Assembly: GCA_014529385.2 (NCBI GenBank) | Contig: CM043952.1 | Coordinates: 150,131,057 to 150,195,056 of the forward strand | Source: Adiantum capillus-veneris | Taxonomy: Eukaryota > Streptophyta > Polypodiopsida > Polypodiales > Pteridaceae | Direction: 5' to 3' | Length of the DNA stretch: 64,000 nt | Part shown: positions 45,386-55,609 of the stretch, piece by piece | Numbering within the stretch: the first letter of the stretch is position 1 | Layout: the number at the start of each line of letters is the position of its first letter | Program-made: the position numbers and the translations under genes | The notes under the pieces: generated by a model | The model's input: only the letters and a program-made list of their open reading frames with translations | Databases searched by the model: none | What the model was told of the DNA's origin: nothing

Positions 45386-45399
45386 CTTCCAAAGAGCAA

Positions 45400-47070
45400 A
45401 GAAAAATACAAGTGGAGATGGACTCATTACATTGCAACCAAACATGGGAATTGATTGAGTTTCCTAAAGGTAAGAGGGCACTGCAAAACAAATGGTTTTA
45501 TAAGCTAAAGGAAGAAGAAGGTAAGATGGCACTGCAAAACAAATGGTTGTATAAGCTAAAGGAAGAAGAAGGTGGAAAGAAAAGGTACAAATCTAAGCTT
45601 GTCGTAAAAGGGTTTTCTCAAAAGAAAGGTATTAACCTCAATGAAATATTTTCTCATGTTGTAAAAATGAACTCAATTAGGCTTGTCTTAAGCCTTGTGG
45701 CTTCTCATGATTTAAATCTTGAGAAAATGGATGTAAATAGGGAATTCCCTCATGGTGACTTAGAGGAGGAAATTTACATGTCTTAACCAAAGGGGTATGA
45801 AGTAAAAGGTAAGGAGAAAATGGTTGCAGATTAAAGAAGAGATTTTTTGGTTTGAATCAAGGATCAAGACAGTGGTACTTGAAGTTCAATTGATGGATAT
45901 TGGATCATGTATTCACAAGATGCAACTTAGATCATTGCATCTACACAAATAATTTGAGAGATGCATGTTCATCATCCTAATGTTGTATGTTGATAATATG
46001 TTGATTGCAAGTGCTAACATGCATGACATCAAAGACCTATAAGATGAGTTGTCTAAATCTTTTTCAATGAAAGATTTAGGTGTTGCAAAGAAGATACTTG
46101 GTAAGAATATATCAAGGGATGGGATGAAGAAGACAATAAATATATCTTAGGAAGATTACATCAAGAAGGTACTAGAAAGGTTTGGAATGCAAAATGCAAA
46201 AACGGTTTCTACACCTTTGGCTGGTCACTTTAAACTAACCAAGGATATGTGTCCAAAGACACAAGAGGAGATAGCCTACATACCTAAAGATCCATATGTT
46301 GTAGCAATAGGTTCTCTTATATATGCTATGGTTTGGACAAGGCCAGACATTGCACATGCAGTGGGAGTTGTACGTAGGTTCATGGACAACCCCGGTAAAG
46401 AGCACTGGCAAGCTATGAATTGGATACTAAAAGAGACAACAAGATTTGTATTTTGGAGGCACATATATTTCTTGCAAGGGTATGCTAATACAGATATGGC
46501 AGGTGATAAAGATACTCGAAGGATCACTACTGGCTATGTCTGCACTATTGGCTGCATTTTGGAGGCACTGATATTTTCTTGCAAGTATATGCTGATGCAG
46601 ATATGGCAGGTGACAAAGATACTCAAAGGAGCACTATTGGCTATGTCTTCACAGTTGGAGGCACAACAGTAAGCTGGGATTCAAAGCTACAAAAAGTGGC
46701 TTCACTTTCTACCATGGAAGCAGAATATGTAGTAATGACAAAGGCAAGCAAAGAAATTATGTGGCTTCATAGATTCTTAGAAGAGCTTGGATTCAAACAA
46801 GACAATTGTGTCTTGTACAACAGTGATAGCCAATGATCTATCCATCTTGCAAAGAACTTAGCCTTTCATTCAAGGACAGAGCACATTGAGGTGAGATATT
46901 ACTTCATACGTACACTTTTGGAAGAGGGACAACTAAAGCTAGGAAAGATGCATACAAGTGAAAATCTTGTAGACCAAGGAGAAGTTGAGCTTTTTCTCAT
47001 CTTCAATCAAAATTCAAGGATAAGAAGACAGGATGTAAAGCAGTCAACAGGTTTGGTGTGGAGACCAGTC
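45400..47070 (+). pseudogene. Outer copia: RT and RNase H
   Basis: RT restarts with VEMDSLHCNQTWELIEFPKG near 45,410, then KRYKSKLVVKGFSQKKG (normally K-x-R-L-V-A-K-G), MDVNREFPHGDLEEEIYMS and a stop at 45,784. A 51-bp in-frame tandem duplication (17 codons, period from 45,478 to 45,529) repeats ALQNKWFYKLKEEEG. The catalytic region near 45,960-46,000 is frameshifted; LYVDNMLIAS-like text stands where YVDDML is expected. RNase H (46,187-46,836) has GSLIYAMVWTRPDIAHAVGVV, YADADMAGDKDT and ASLSTMEAEYVVM. It carries a 106-bp tandem duplication (46,451 and 46,557) that shifts the frame. The tail HSRTEHIEVRYYFIR ends before the 3' LTR. Confidence 0.88.
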
Positions 47071-47072
47071 TC

Positions 47073-47084
47073 CAAGTGGGAGAT
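47073..47084 (+). other. Polypurine tract of the outer copia
   Basis: CAAGTGGGAGAT directly before the 3' LTR TGTTAAG, the canonical plant copia form. Confidence 0.85.
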
Positions 47085-47738
47085 TGTTAAGTATGAAGCA
47101 TGATTTATCCCTTGTTATTTTTTGTATTAAAAGCGCACATTTGTAAGGCCCCTGTTATGAGGAGAAGCCATCGTGCATGAAGAAAAATCACTCACCAAAA
47201 ACCAAAATTTTCACAGACACTCTCCTGATTTTTCAAGATTGGACTCGACGACATGTTCCTTTTTGTCGGAGTATTATGGCTGGACGGCGGTCAAAAAGTG
47301 GTCGAAAAATGGCTGATCTGTTGGCTGGTGGTCGGTAGTGAATGGCCGGTGGCTAATGGTCGAAAGTCAATGGTTGGTGGCCAAACTCAGTGGCCAATGG
47401 CTGATTTCAAAGGTGGACTTGTCTTCTCAAGGACAGCCACACATGAGCGGATTGGAGAGTCCAATTTGGACTTGTTTACACAAGGGTGGCTACGCACGGC
47501 TATCTCTCATGAGAGAGGGTAGAACTTTTGTCCTATAAAAGGAGGCCATTTCTACACACATTTTGAAGTGTGAAGTTGATGCAATAAGGTGGGTGTGAGG
47601 TGGTGAGAGTGAAGCAAGGTGGGAGCTCTATTAAGAGTATAACCCCTTTATAGCCTACTTCTTGTTTGAAGTACTAAAGCCATTGAGTGGTTGCTTTCCG
47701 GTGGATGTAGCCCACATTGGGTGAACCATGTATATTGT

Positions 47739-47808
<70 letters not shown>

Positions 47809-47894
47809 CTATAATCTCTCGTGTGTGAAAGTTTGTCTCTCTCCATTAAGTAAGCTACCCAGCTATGTATTTAGCTACATCTTATTTCCTAATA
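47085..47894 (+). repeat. 3' LTR of the outer copia
   Basis: 810 bp against 689 bp for the 5' copy. A large part of the difference is the (CT)n microsatellite at 47,741-47,805 (about 65 bp against about 17 bp). Ends TTTCCTAATA for TTTCCTAACA. The TATA box is conserved (CTATAAAAGGAGG near 47,533). Confidence 0.93.
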
Positions 47895-48091
47895 GTATAC
47901 ATAGATTTCACATAGGTTTTGGACATAACAAAAAATTTAAAGGAGTTGAAGAGCTTCTTGAAAAGTTGAAAATCATTTTTGCAATTTTTGGAGAGAGCGT
48001 TAATAGGTAACATGTTGGGTTTGTGCAAACACTCAATTTGTTTCTGGTTTCATGCTTTGAAGATCTAGTAACTTTTATAAATCCAAGGCTA

Positions 48092-48172
<81 letters not shown>

Positions 48173-48743
48173 ATCATCTCATTAGATGAGAGGATCAATC
48201 AAGAACTTATAGTAGATCCTTTGGAAGTCCTAGAACCTACCGTTGAGGACTACATGTCTCAGGGTATTTTGGTTTCTACAAAATGGCTTTTGATCTATGC
48301 GAGAAAGGACCTGAGATAGCTAGTTCTAGAAGAGTGCCACTAAAGGAAATGTATTATGAAATTAACTTAGTGTACCAACTTAATTCAAAGATCTAAGTAG
48401 ATCCTTAAGCCGTTGTGTCGTGTTTGGCAGATATCTATGTACCCATGAGACAACATGTTGCCCCTGTCGTCTCCTAAGAACAATTTGCACATTAGGTTCA
48501 TAATGGCACTCATGTGTCTCAAGGTTGTTCCATTTTCCTTCTATGCTACACCATTTGTTTTGTGAGAGAGCCATAGGTTGTGCTAATGGTGGAACAAGGA
48601 ACTATCCTTGCCTTGTGCTTTCATGGGTATTTGTTTTTGTACATCTACCAAAGTTTGTGTAACCGTCTTGAGAATTTCCTCCAAACTTGAATTATAAATT
48701 GGCGTGGTGGTTACTACCAATCTAACATGTGTGAGTAGAGTTG
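47895..48743. other. Interrupted leader continuation, no clear gene
   Basis: Begins with the GTATA duplication and probably continues the element cut by the copia. It has an (AG)n microsatellite at 48,095-48,171, which makes Arg-Glu and Ser-Leu artefact frames on both strands. The frame at 48,023-48,319 continues past the repeat but shows no domain. Confidence 0.5.
48095..48171. repeat. (AG)n microsatellite
   Basis: About 77 bp of pure GA dinucleotide. Confidence 0.97.
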
Positions 48744-49903
48744 TTATGGTTCGTTTTCTTTTAGTGTCTGATCCCTCCCCTTTTTAGAATAGACCTCACA
48801 ATAGTCTCCCAAATCTATTGCATCACATATGAAAGCTTCTAATGTCCCATGTTTATTACTATATAGGCTAGCATGCAAGTTTTTATTGAGAAAACCCTCC
48901 AAAAACAATGAGATTGATCTTTCTTTCTTTGGTTCTCTCCTTAGACATATTGACACATATTGCTCAAATTGGCTAGTGCAATCTTTGTATTGTTTCCCCT
49001 GGTTTCTACTTGAATATGTAAATTTGAGCAAATATATTATGTTTCATCCCACAAATCTAATAACTAAAGTTGGTAGATCAATGATTGTTCCATATTCTAT
49101 GTTTTGGAACTAAGTCAAGGATTTTTCCTTAAGTGTTAAACCAAATCCTTCTTACTACATGTGAAAATCATAAACTTTCTTAGCTCTGAGAAACTGTCTA
49201 AATGGTTTCAAGTGATTATGGAGATCCCCATTTCCACACACTTCTTTATGTATTTTATAGGGTGTTGGTATTGTTCTTCTTGTTTTACTGGTATAATAGG
49301 TCCAAGATCATTCAATAAGGTAGCTAGTCGGTGTGACTCAATGAACGTAGGTCAAGTTCTAATGTCACCATTTGTATTCACTTCATGTGTTTCACGGGTT
49401 CCTCCATTAACCTTATCTCGTGGTATTAAATCATCAAGTTCTTTGGCATGTGCTCGTCGATTGTTGAACCTCTTTTGTTATGCATCTTGTTTATGGGAAG
49501 TTGTGGAACATCCTCAATTTGTGATTTTAGTTTGCTTATAGTGTTTTACTAAGTACCCTTAATACACAGTTGTCTCTATGTCTTCTTGTGTCACGGATAT
49601 AAACCCATTGTTTTATTTGTCTCAAAAATTAAAGACTAGCATAGCTCCTTGGTCTTTTCTAAAGATGTACACTATCTTGATATCCATGAGGGTTGTGTCG
49701 ATGTTGATTTTTTTTACCCATAGTATTTCATTTGAATGCACATTCTCCCAGTAGTAGACACCAAAGATCTCAATGTATGTTTTCAAGCTTCTCATGATCC
49801 CAAAGTTGCCTAACTTATAATATAATAGCCCTATGGAAGGTGGTCCTTCCATGATATCCTTGCTAGGAAGTTTTTTTTCTTCGCTATTTTCCCATTTTTC
49901 CAA
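48744..49903 (-). pseudogene. Degenerate gag, same family as the relic at 10-11.3 kb
   Basis: Minus-strand 49,903-49,622 reads LYYKLGNFGIMRSLKTYIEIF and VKKINIDTTLMDIKIVYIF, an N-terminal Gag-like block. 49,031-48,744 reads KERSISLFLEGFLNKNLHAS and GTLEAFICDAIDLGDYCEVY, matching the C-terminal block of the plus-strand relic ending at 11,348. The middle is shredded by stops. The two copies lie in opposite orientation about 38 kb apart, with no recognisable LTRs. Assignment to an LTR-retrotransposon Gag rests on this shared block. Confidence 0.6.
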
Positions 49904-50674
49904 TGTGTCTAGGTTTACTACAACTACATGTTTCCCTTGGAATCCATGTAGGATCCTCCTTGTTTATTGGTTTGAAATTCTTGATAAGATCTTGACCTAA
50001 GAAAATGGTAACACGGTAGTATCCAAGAACTCATAGAACATATCTCCTTTAAGATACAACCTTTCATAAACATGATTGATCATAAACCTTCATCACATGA
50101 TGATATCTTGTTGTCTGGCTAGCTGACCAAAACATTATTTTTTATCATTTCAAGCCAAACCCTTGTATTTTGATTCAATTATTGAATGAAATTCCCATCA
50201 ATTCTAATGTTTTTGTATCAAAGCCATTTATTCAAACATGTATAATAGGTAAATGGGGCCAAGAGCTTCTAGCTTGTAGTTACATTTTGATTGAATGTGG
50301 TCATTGGTCCTATTTTAATCACATTTTGAGTCAAACATCCAAAATTTTAACCTTGGCTAAGGTATAAAAGTAATTTTTATAAAACAAAACCTAAGTTTTT
50401 TTATAATGAAAGTAAGTGTATGACTATTTATGTCAACAATGTCTTCCCTCTTGCTTCTCTAACTAGTACCTCCCTTTGTATGGTGTGCCATTTCTATTCT
50501 AACTATTGCTACATGAAGTCAATAGATGATTTTTGGCTTATGAAAGGCCACTCATTGTGCTATAGGTAGGGGTTGATGGTATATCTCCATAAAAGCTCTT
50601 GGATACTACCATGTTACCATTTTCTTAGATCAAGAGATTATTTAATTTAAATCAATAGATGGTTTGTGGCTTAT
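49904..50674. other. Non-coding stretch with a diverged tandem target
   Basis: No gene recognised. Near the end, TCAATAGATGATTTTTGGCTTATGAAAGG-type text at about 50,519 is repeated at about 50,650, where the gypsy element inserted after GGCTTAT. The remainder of the second copy reappears beyond the element at 59,453. Confidence 0.6.
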
Positions 50675-52288
50675 TGTAACATTTAATGGCCTAATAACTT
50701 GTGTGTAGTGGAAAATAGCATGAACATAGTGAGCATTTCATTAGAATAGATTCCTAATGAGATTAACAAGAGTGCTTGGGTGGAGTGAGTAACAAAAAGC
50801 ATAACACCTAGCTAGATAGCATGAACAATACTTCAAAAGAGAAAGAAATTAAGTAATTGACAACAATTGAGGACCAGATTTGCATGGAGCCGGTCCCCCC
50901 TCCAGTCCCCCCTCCAAAAGGCTTTGTATTATGGTTTCTCCCATCAAGAGAGACATTTTACAATACAATCCTTTGTGTTCCTTCAATACTAGCTAGTGCA
51001 ATGAAGATGGAAACTTCATGCACTAAGAGAAACACTTATCAAACACAACATCAATTCCCTCATGGTCTCGGACCCAAGACCTCACACACCTTCGAAGATG
51101 GTGAGAGCTAGCGGGGTATGAGAGTAGATTGAAAGGAAGAAGGAGTATTCTTATGAGAAAGATGTACATCTCCTCACATAATCACTCATATTAGCATAGC
51201 TTAGCTTAGTAATTAGCATGGTAGAGGAGATGAGCATGCATTGAAGCTTGGCTCTTGGTTGGATTTGCATCACAAAGCCAAGAGTTGTTGATGTAGGCCT
51301 CCCTTCTCACAAGCTTGGAGTAGGTGGTAAGCTTTCCATTAAAGCTTGAGAAAGAGAGAGAGTCTTCTTTGCCACACATGAGATTGTGTGAGTGTGTGTG
51401 TGTTAATGCCTTGCAAAAATCAGCCTCCTCTCTCTCTTGGTCGACCCCCTTGCTAATTGCTCATGCTACCACCCTATTGGACCTCCCCAGGCCTAGGCAA
51501 TGGAAATTAAGCAGCATAAGTGATAGCCTTCTGACATGTGTCCCCCTTTCCCCTTTTGTGAGATCTTTAGTAATAAATAAATGCAACTAAACTCTCATTG
51601 GACCCCTTTGCCTCCTGGCCAATAGGAATCAAGCAAGCCATTTGGCTGTTGAATGCTCATTGGTCCTCTTGGGAGATTGTCCAATAGTCTTCTAGAGAGC
51701 TTAATCCTTATTGGTTCTTTTATTAGGTATTTTTAAACTAATTAAACTAGATTTACTTTAGCCTAATTCTCATTGGTCCACCTTCAAGGCCATCCAATAG
51801 GATTTGAGTACACCTTGTGGGCATCTAGGCTAGGGAGCTGACATGTGTCCCTCTTTCCCCTTGTGTACAAATGAAGCTTGTGAGTATGTGTGTGTGTGTG
51901 TGTGTGTGTTTTTCTGTCTCATCCCCTACTTGCGAAGGCTCGCTTCCTCCTATGTAGGGATTATGAAGACTTTTTGTGACACACACAAAGCATCCAATTT
52001 CCCTATTGTTTGACCTTTGGACAAAACCTTTGAATTTTGGAACCTTAGCATCTTGGAAGTCTGAATGGGCTGAACCTTAGGGTCTTTTAAGCCCATTGTT
52101 GCACATTCATCTTTTGCAGATGGCCCCTCCTTTGGATCCCTATTTTCCCTCCTTTGGATCCCTACTGTGGCCGGTCTGCTAACTTAACCAGTATTCTAGA
52201 CCTTTCTCCATTGTCACTTCCCCATATTAAATGATGAGTTTAACATGAGAAAATCATTTAGGAGAATTAGATAGTGATTATTATGACA
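50675..52288 (-). repeat. 3' LTR of the chromodomain gypsy
   Basis: Near-identical to 57856-59452 over its full length. Shared text includes AACATTTAATGGCCTAATAA, CATTAGAATAGATTCCTAAT, CTTGGCTCTTGGTTGGATTT and GACATGTGTCCCTCTTTCCC. It contains a (GT)n at 51,888-51,910. Frames 50,857-51,111 and 51,324-51,590 recur in the other LTR (57,957-58,280 and 58,559-58,750) and are LTR sequence, not genes. Confidence 0.95.
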
Positions 52289-52301
52289 TTACCTCTCTCT
52301 T
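52289..52301 (-). other. Polypurine tract of the gypsy element
   Basis: Minus-strand AAGAGAGAGGTAA directly before the 3' LTR start TGTCATAATAATC. Confidence 0.8.
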
Positions 52302-52642
52302 GAAATCATAGTCGTCCTCAACTATGGGGTAGAGAAGATGAAGCATATTCATTAGTCCTTTCTCCTAGCGGGTAGAGGATCCATATGTTACCCTACGACA
52401 TCATTCTAGAATGGATGACTAGTCCATTTGGCACTTGAGAGCCTAAGCTGCCGCAAGCATGTCTGCACATTAGTCGTATCAATCTTCCATAGTAGAGTGA
52501 CAATCTCTACTTGGTGTTTGGGAGACGTCGTCTCTGCAAACTTAATCTAAGCATGCATACTACTTCATTTTTGTGCACAATAAAGAAAAAGAGTGTCTTA
52601 TAAGACAAAAACTTTGTTCATTTTTAACATTTTTACATTTGC

Positions 52643-54647
52643 TTACTCTAGGGAAGCATCGTTAGCATTGACAAGGTTTAGGTTATCATTTAATTGTATG
52701 CCTTGCATCCATCTAGCATCTTCAAAAGGATAATTCTTAAACTTAATAAGATATCGTCGGATAGTCTTACCACCTCTTAGTACCTTGTCTTCATATCGGA
52801 GAATGGACTCGGGCTGTAGCACCTCTTCTTGGTCCTCAATCTCCGGTGGGTCTTCAATAGTTGGTTTTTGAGGTGGCTCTCCTTTGTAAGGCTTTAGTAG
52901 GCTCACATGGAAAGCATTGTGTATGAGCCAATGGTTGGGCAACTTGAGTTGATAGGTCATCTCATTGGTTGGACTAAGAATCTGGAAGGGACCATCGTAC
53001 CTTTTTGCTAACTTAGCATAGTACTTTTGGTGTCCCGTAGGATTATTGCCCGTCGTGCGCCTTAATCGAGCCTTGGGAGATTTGAGTAAGACCCAATCAT
53101 TTTCTTTAAAGGCTTGGGCTATTCTGTGCTTGTCAGCAGCAACCTTTGCCTTTGCTGTGAGATAGAGATAGCATCCTTAATCTTTTGGAAAGATTCTTGT
53201 AGGTCTCGGCTATACTCATCTACAGCAAAGATCTTCCCGTGTACCTCTGAGTAGCAAGGGACTTTTTTATCTTCCCTCAATTACCTCAAAAGGTGTTTTT
53301 CCCGTGGAAGTATGTACAGTGTTATTGTAGGCATACTCCACTAAGGGTAAGTACTTCTCCCATTGGGATCTTTGATCTACTTTCGTTACATAGGCTTTTA
53401 GTAGATCAAGAATTGTTAGGTTAGCTATTTCACTTTGGCCATCCGTTGCGGTTGATAGACCAACGAGAACTTTAGCCTTGTTCCTAAATTCTCAAAGAGA
53501 CCCTTGCAAAAATTACTGGTCATTCTAGGATCTCTATCCGACACTATGGACATTGATTAGGCATGGTACTTGAAGATTTGTGAAATGAAGAGGGTTGCCA
53601 TTTGATGGGCTTTGATAGTCTTTTTGGCAGGTATAAAATGAGCTTGTTTACTGAACATGTCTATTATCGTCCATAGTCCCATATTCCCATGGATAGACTT
53701 AGGCAATCCAAAGATAAAATCCATATTGGATATGCTCTCCCATGGTGCATTAGGGATTGGCAAAGGTTGAAGCAATCCAGGTTGCTTTCCTCTATCAAAC
53801 TTCGTCCTTTGGCATACCACACATTTAGAAACATACTCTTGTATGTTTGCTTTCATGGTAGGCCAATAGAAATATGTTTCAATCCCCTTTAGAGTAGACT
53901 GAATCCCTCTATTCCCTACATAAGGAGGAGCATGAGATTCATACATTACTTTCTCACATAGTGAGCTAGTAACACATAGTCTATTGCCGTAGATAAGATA
54001 ACCATCTTGTAAAGTAAATGGTTCCTCTTTCTTCCCTAGTGCAAGGGCTGAAATCAAATCTCTAAAATCAGGATCATTAGCATACTCATCTATCATAGAA
54101 GATAGATCGTTAAGAGTTGCTATGGAAACCACATTCACTCTCGGCCATCTTGAGAGTGCATCGGCTACTTGATTATACTTGCCAGCAATGTGAGGAATAT
54201 GAAAATGAAATTGAAAAATAAAGTTTTCCCACCTCATTTGTTTGTTGGACAGCTTGGTCTGTGTCATAAAGTACTTAAGACTTTGGGGATCTGTTCGTAG
54301 AATGAAAGGAGTCCCCAATAAATAGTGCTTCCATGCGTCTAAGTCATGTAGAACCGCGAAGAGTTCCTTTTCATATATTCCTAGAGCTTGCTCAACAGGG
54401 TCGAGCCTTCGACTTTCATAGCCTATGGCGTGCCCTTCTTGAAGCAAGAAAGCTCCAAGGCAATCACCACAAGCATCACATTGGACCTCAAATGGCTTTG
54501 AGAGATCTGGGAGTGTAAGCACAAGTTGAGAGATAAGCTTTCTATGAAGCGTCTATAGTATGTGCACATACCTATAAAGCTTCTTAGTTCATGAAGATTC
54601 CTTGGTTTAGGCCATCCTTTTATTACCTCTAGCTTTGATGGATCCAT
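52643..54647 (-). pseudogene. Gypsy pol 3' half: RNase H, integrase, chromodomain-like tail
   Basis: 54,647-54,423 carries the RT thumb (KVIKGWPKP-like, ELRSFIGMCTYYRRFI), then a frameshift. 54,522-53,557 holds RNase H (FEVQCDACGDCLGAFLLQEG, YEKELFAVLHDLDAWKHYL, RTDPQSLKYF where R-T-D-H is usual) and the integrase zinc domain, with one His lost (GNRGIQ for G-H-R-G-I) but both Cys present (CVVCQRTKFD). Integrase core starts MDFIFGLPKSIHG with its catalytic Asp. A stop at about 53,557 and more stops to 52,960 break the core. 52,960-52,643 ends integrase (LIHNAFHVSLLKPYKG) and continues as a chromodomain-like ESILRYEDKVLRGGK...YLIKFKNYPFEDARW. Such tails steer chromoviruses to heterochromatin. 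Confidence 0.9.
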
Positions 54648-54742
54648 TTGGATGCCACTAAATACTGAATCTCTTGTAAGAAAAAATCACTTTTCTTTCG
54701 ATTAACATAAAGTTTATTCTCTCTTAGAACTTGAAATATTAC

Positions 54743-55204
54743 CTAGAGGTGTTGCTTGTGTTTGTTTAATGAATTAGAGTAGATGATGATATCATCAAAG
54801 AACACTCCAGTAAAGGTTTGGTGAGGCCTGAATAGATTTTCCATCAAGCGGTTGAATGTGGCTGGTGCATTGGTCAAGCCAAAAGGCATGACAATGTATT
54901 CGTAAAGATCAAACGTAGTACGAAATGCGGTCTTTACAATGTCTTGATCAACTATCCTTATTTTATGATAGCCACTTTTTAGGTCAATCCTACTGAAGTA
55001 GGTGGACCCTTGTAGCTTATCAAATAGGTCTTCTACCCGTGGAACGGGAAACCGATTCGTGATAGTGATCCTATTTAGTGATCTGTAGTTGACACAGATA
55101 CGATATGTGTCGTCTTTCTTTTGCACTAGGAGAACAGGAGAACAAAATGGAGATGAGCTAGGCCTAACCATGCCCTTCTCGACTAACTCATGCACTTGCC
55201 GCAT
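54743..55204 (-). pseudogene. Gypsy reverse transcriptase core
   Basis: 153 residues: ELVEKGMVRPSSSPFCSPVL, KKDDTYRICVNYRSLN, the catalytic FSRIDLKSGYHKIRI, MPFGLTNAPATFNRLM and FFDDIIIYS (F-x-D-D, the gypsy form). All three catalytic Asp are present. The frame is cut before the thumb, by a shift near 54,700. The N-terminal RT and linker lie upstream at 55,205-55,600 with stops. Start and end here are those of the open frame, not of a separate protein. Confidence 0.93.
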
Positions 55205-55609
55205 AATCTCCTCTTGTTGAGCTTGAGAAACTCTATAAGGAGGTTTGTTAGGCGGTGAACTTCCTGGAAGAAGTTCAATTGCATGGTCATCATTACCTCG
55301 TTTAGGAGGTAGCTCACAAGGGATGTCGTCAATAAAGACATCCTGAAATCCCTTGAGAAAATTGGATAACTCTAATTCCTTTTGATTGTGTATAATTTAT
55401 TTTGCTAAAACATTAGGTTCATTTTGAGAATCTTTAACAAAAATCATGTACACGGAAATAGAGCTCTTTATTGACTTGTTGAAAGCTTGTGTATGTACAA
55501 TGGGTATAGTGTTACCCATTTCCTTAGCATCTATATACATATATTTTTTCCTAAACTTAAAGGAGATTCTTCTTTCAGGGAATTTAACATTGGCAGCCAT
55601 GCGATCAAA

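Larger units (their letters stand above)
43965..45390 (-). mobile_element. Penelope-like retroelement fragment
   Basis: Interrupts the outer copia between integrase and RT. On the minus strand it starts inside an RT (45,376 onward) and runs to a putative 3' region near 43,970. It holds RT palm and thumb motifs, a poly-G tract (44,617-44,639), a two-copy repeat of about 180 bp and a hammerhead-like motif. The 5' part (early RT fingers and anything upstream) and any GIY-YIG endonuclease domain are not visible. Exact ends and target duplication could not be placed. Penelope-like elements often insert as 5'-truncated copies, consistent with this one. Confidence 0.65.
35979..47894 (+). mobile_element. 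Full-length Ty1/copia retrotransposon with two internal insertions
   Basis: LTRs 35979-36667 and 47085-47894 are flanked by a perfect five-base target duplication, GTATA (35974-35978 and 47895-47899). A tRNA-iMet primer site follows the 5' LTR and a polypurine tract precedes the 3' LTR. The internal order gag, zinc knuckle, protease, integrase, RT, RNase H is that of copia. The coding region is cut by an opposite-strand copia (37,286-42,123) and a Penelope-like segment (about 43,965-45,390). Without these the element would be about 5.6 kb, close to normal for copia. Confidence 0.95.

Noticed and set aside
47655-48319. Open frames with long Arg-Glu or Ser-Leu runs
   Set aside because: These are translations of (GA)n/(CT)n microsatellites, read in both strands. 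The same applies at 11,587-11,808 and 60,026-60,476.
50857-51590. Two short genes at 50,857-51,111 and 51,324-51,590
   Set aside because: Both recur in the second LTR with frame-disrupting differences and have no domain; they are LTR sequence.
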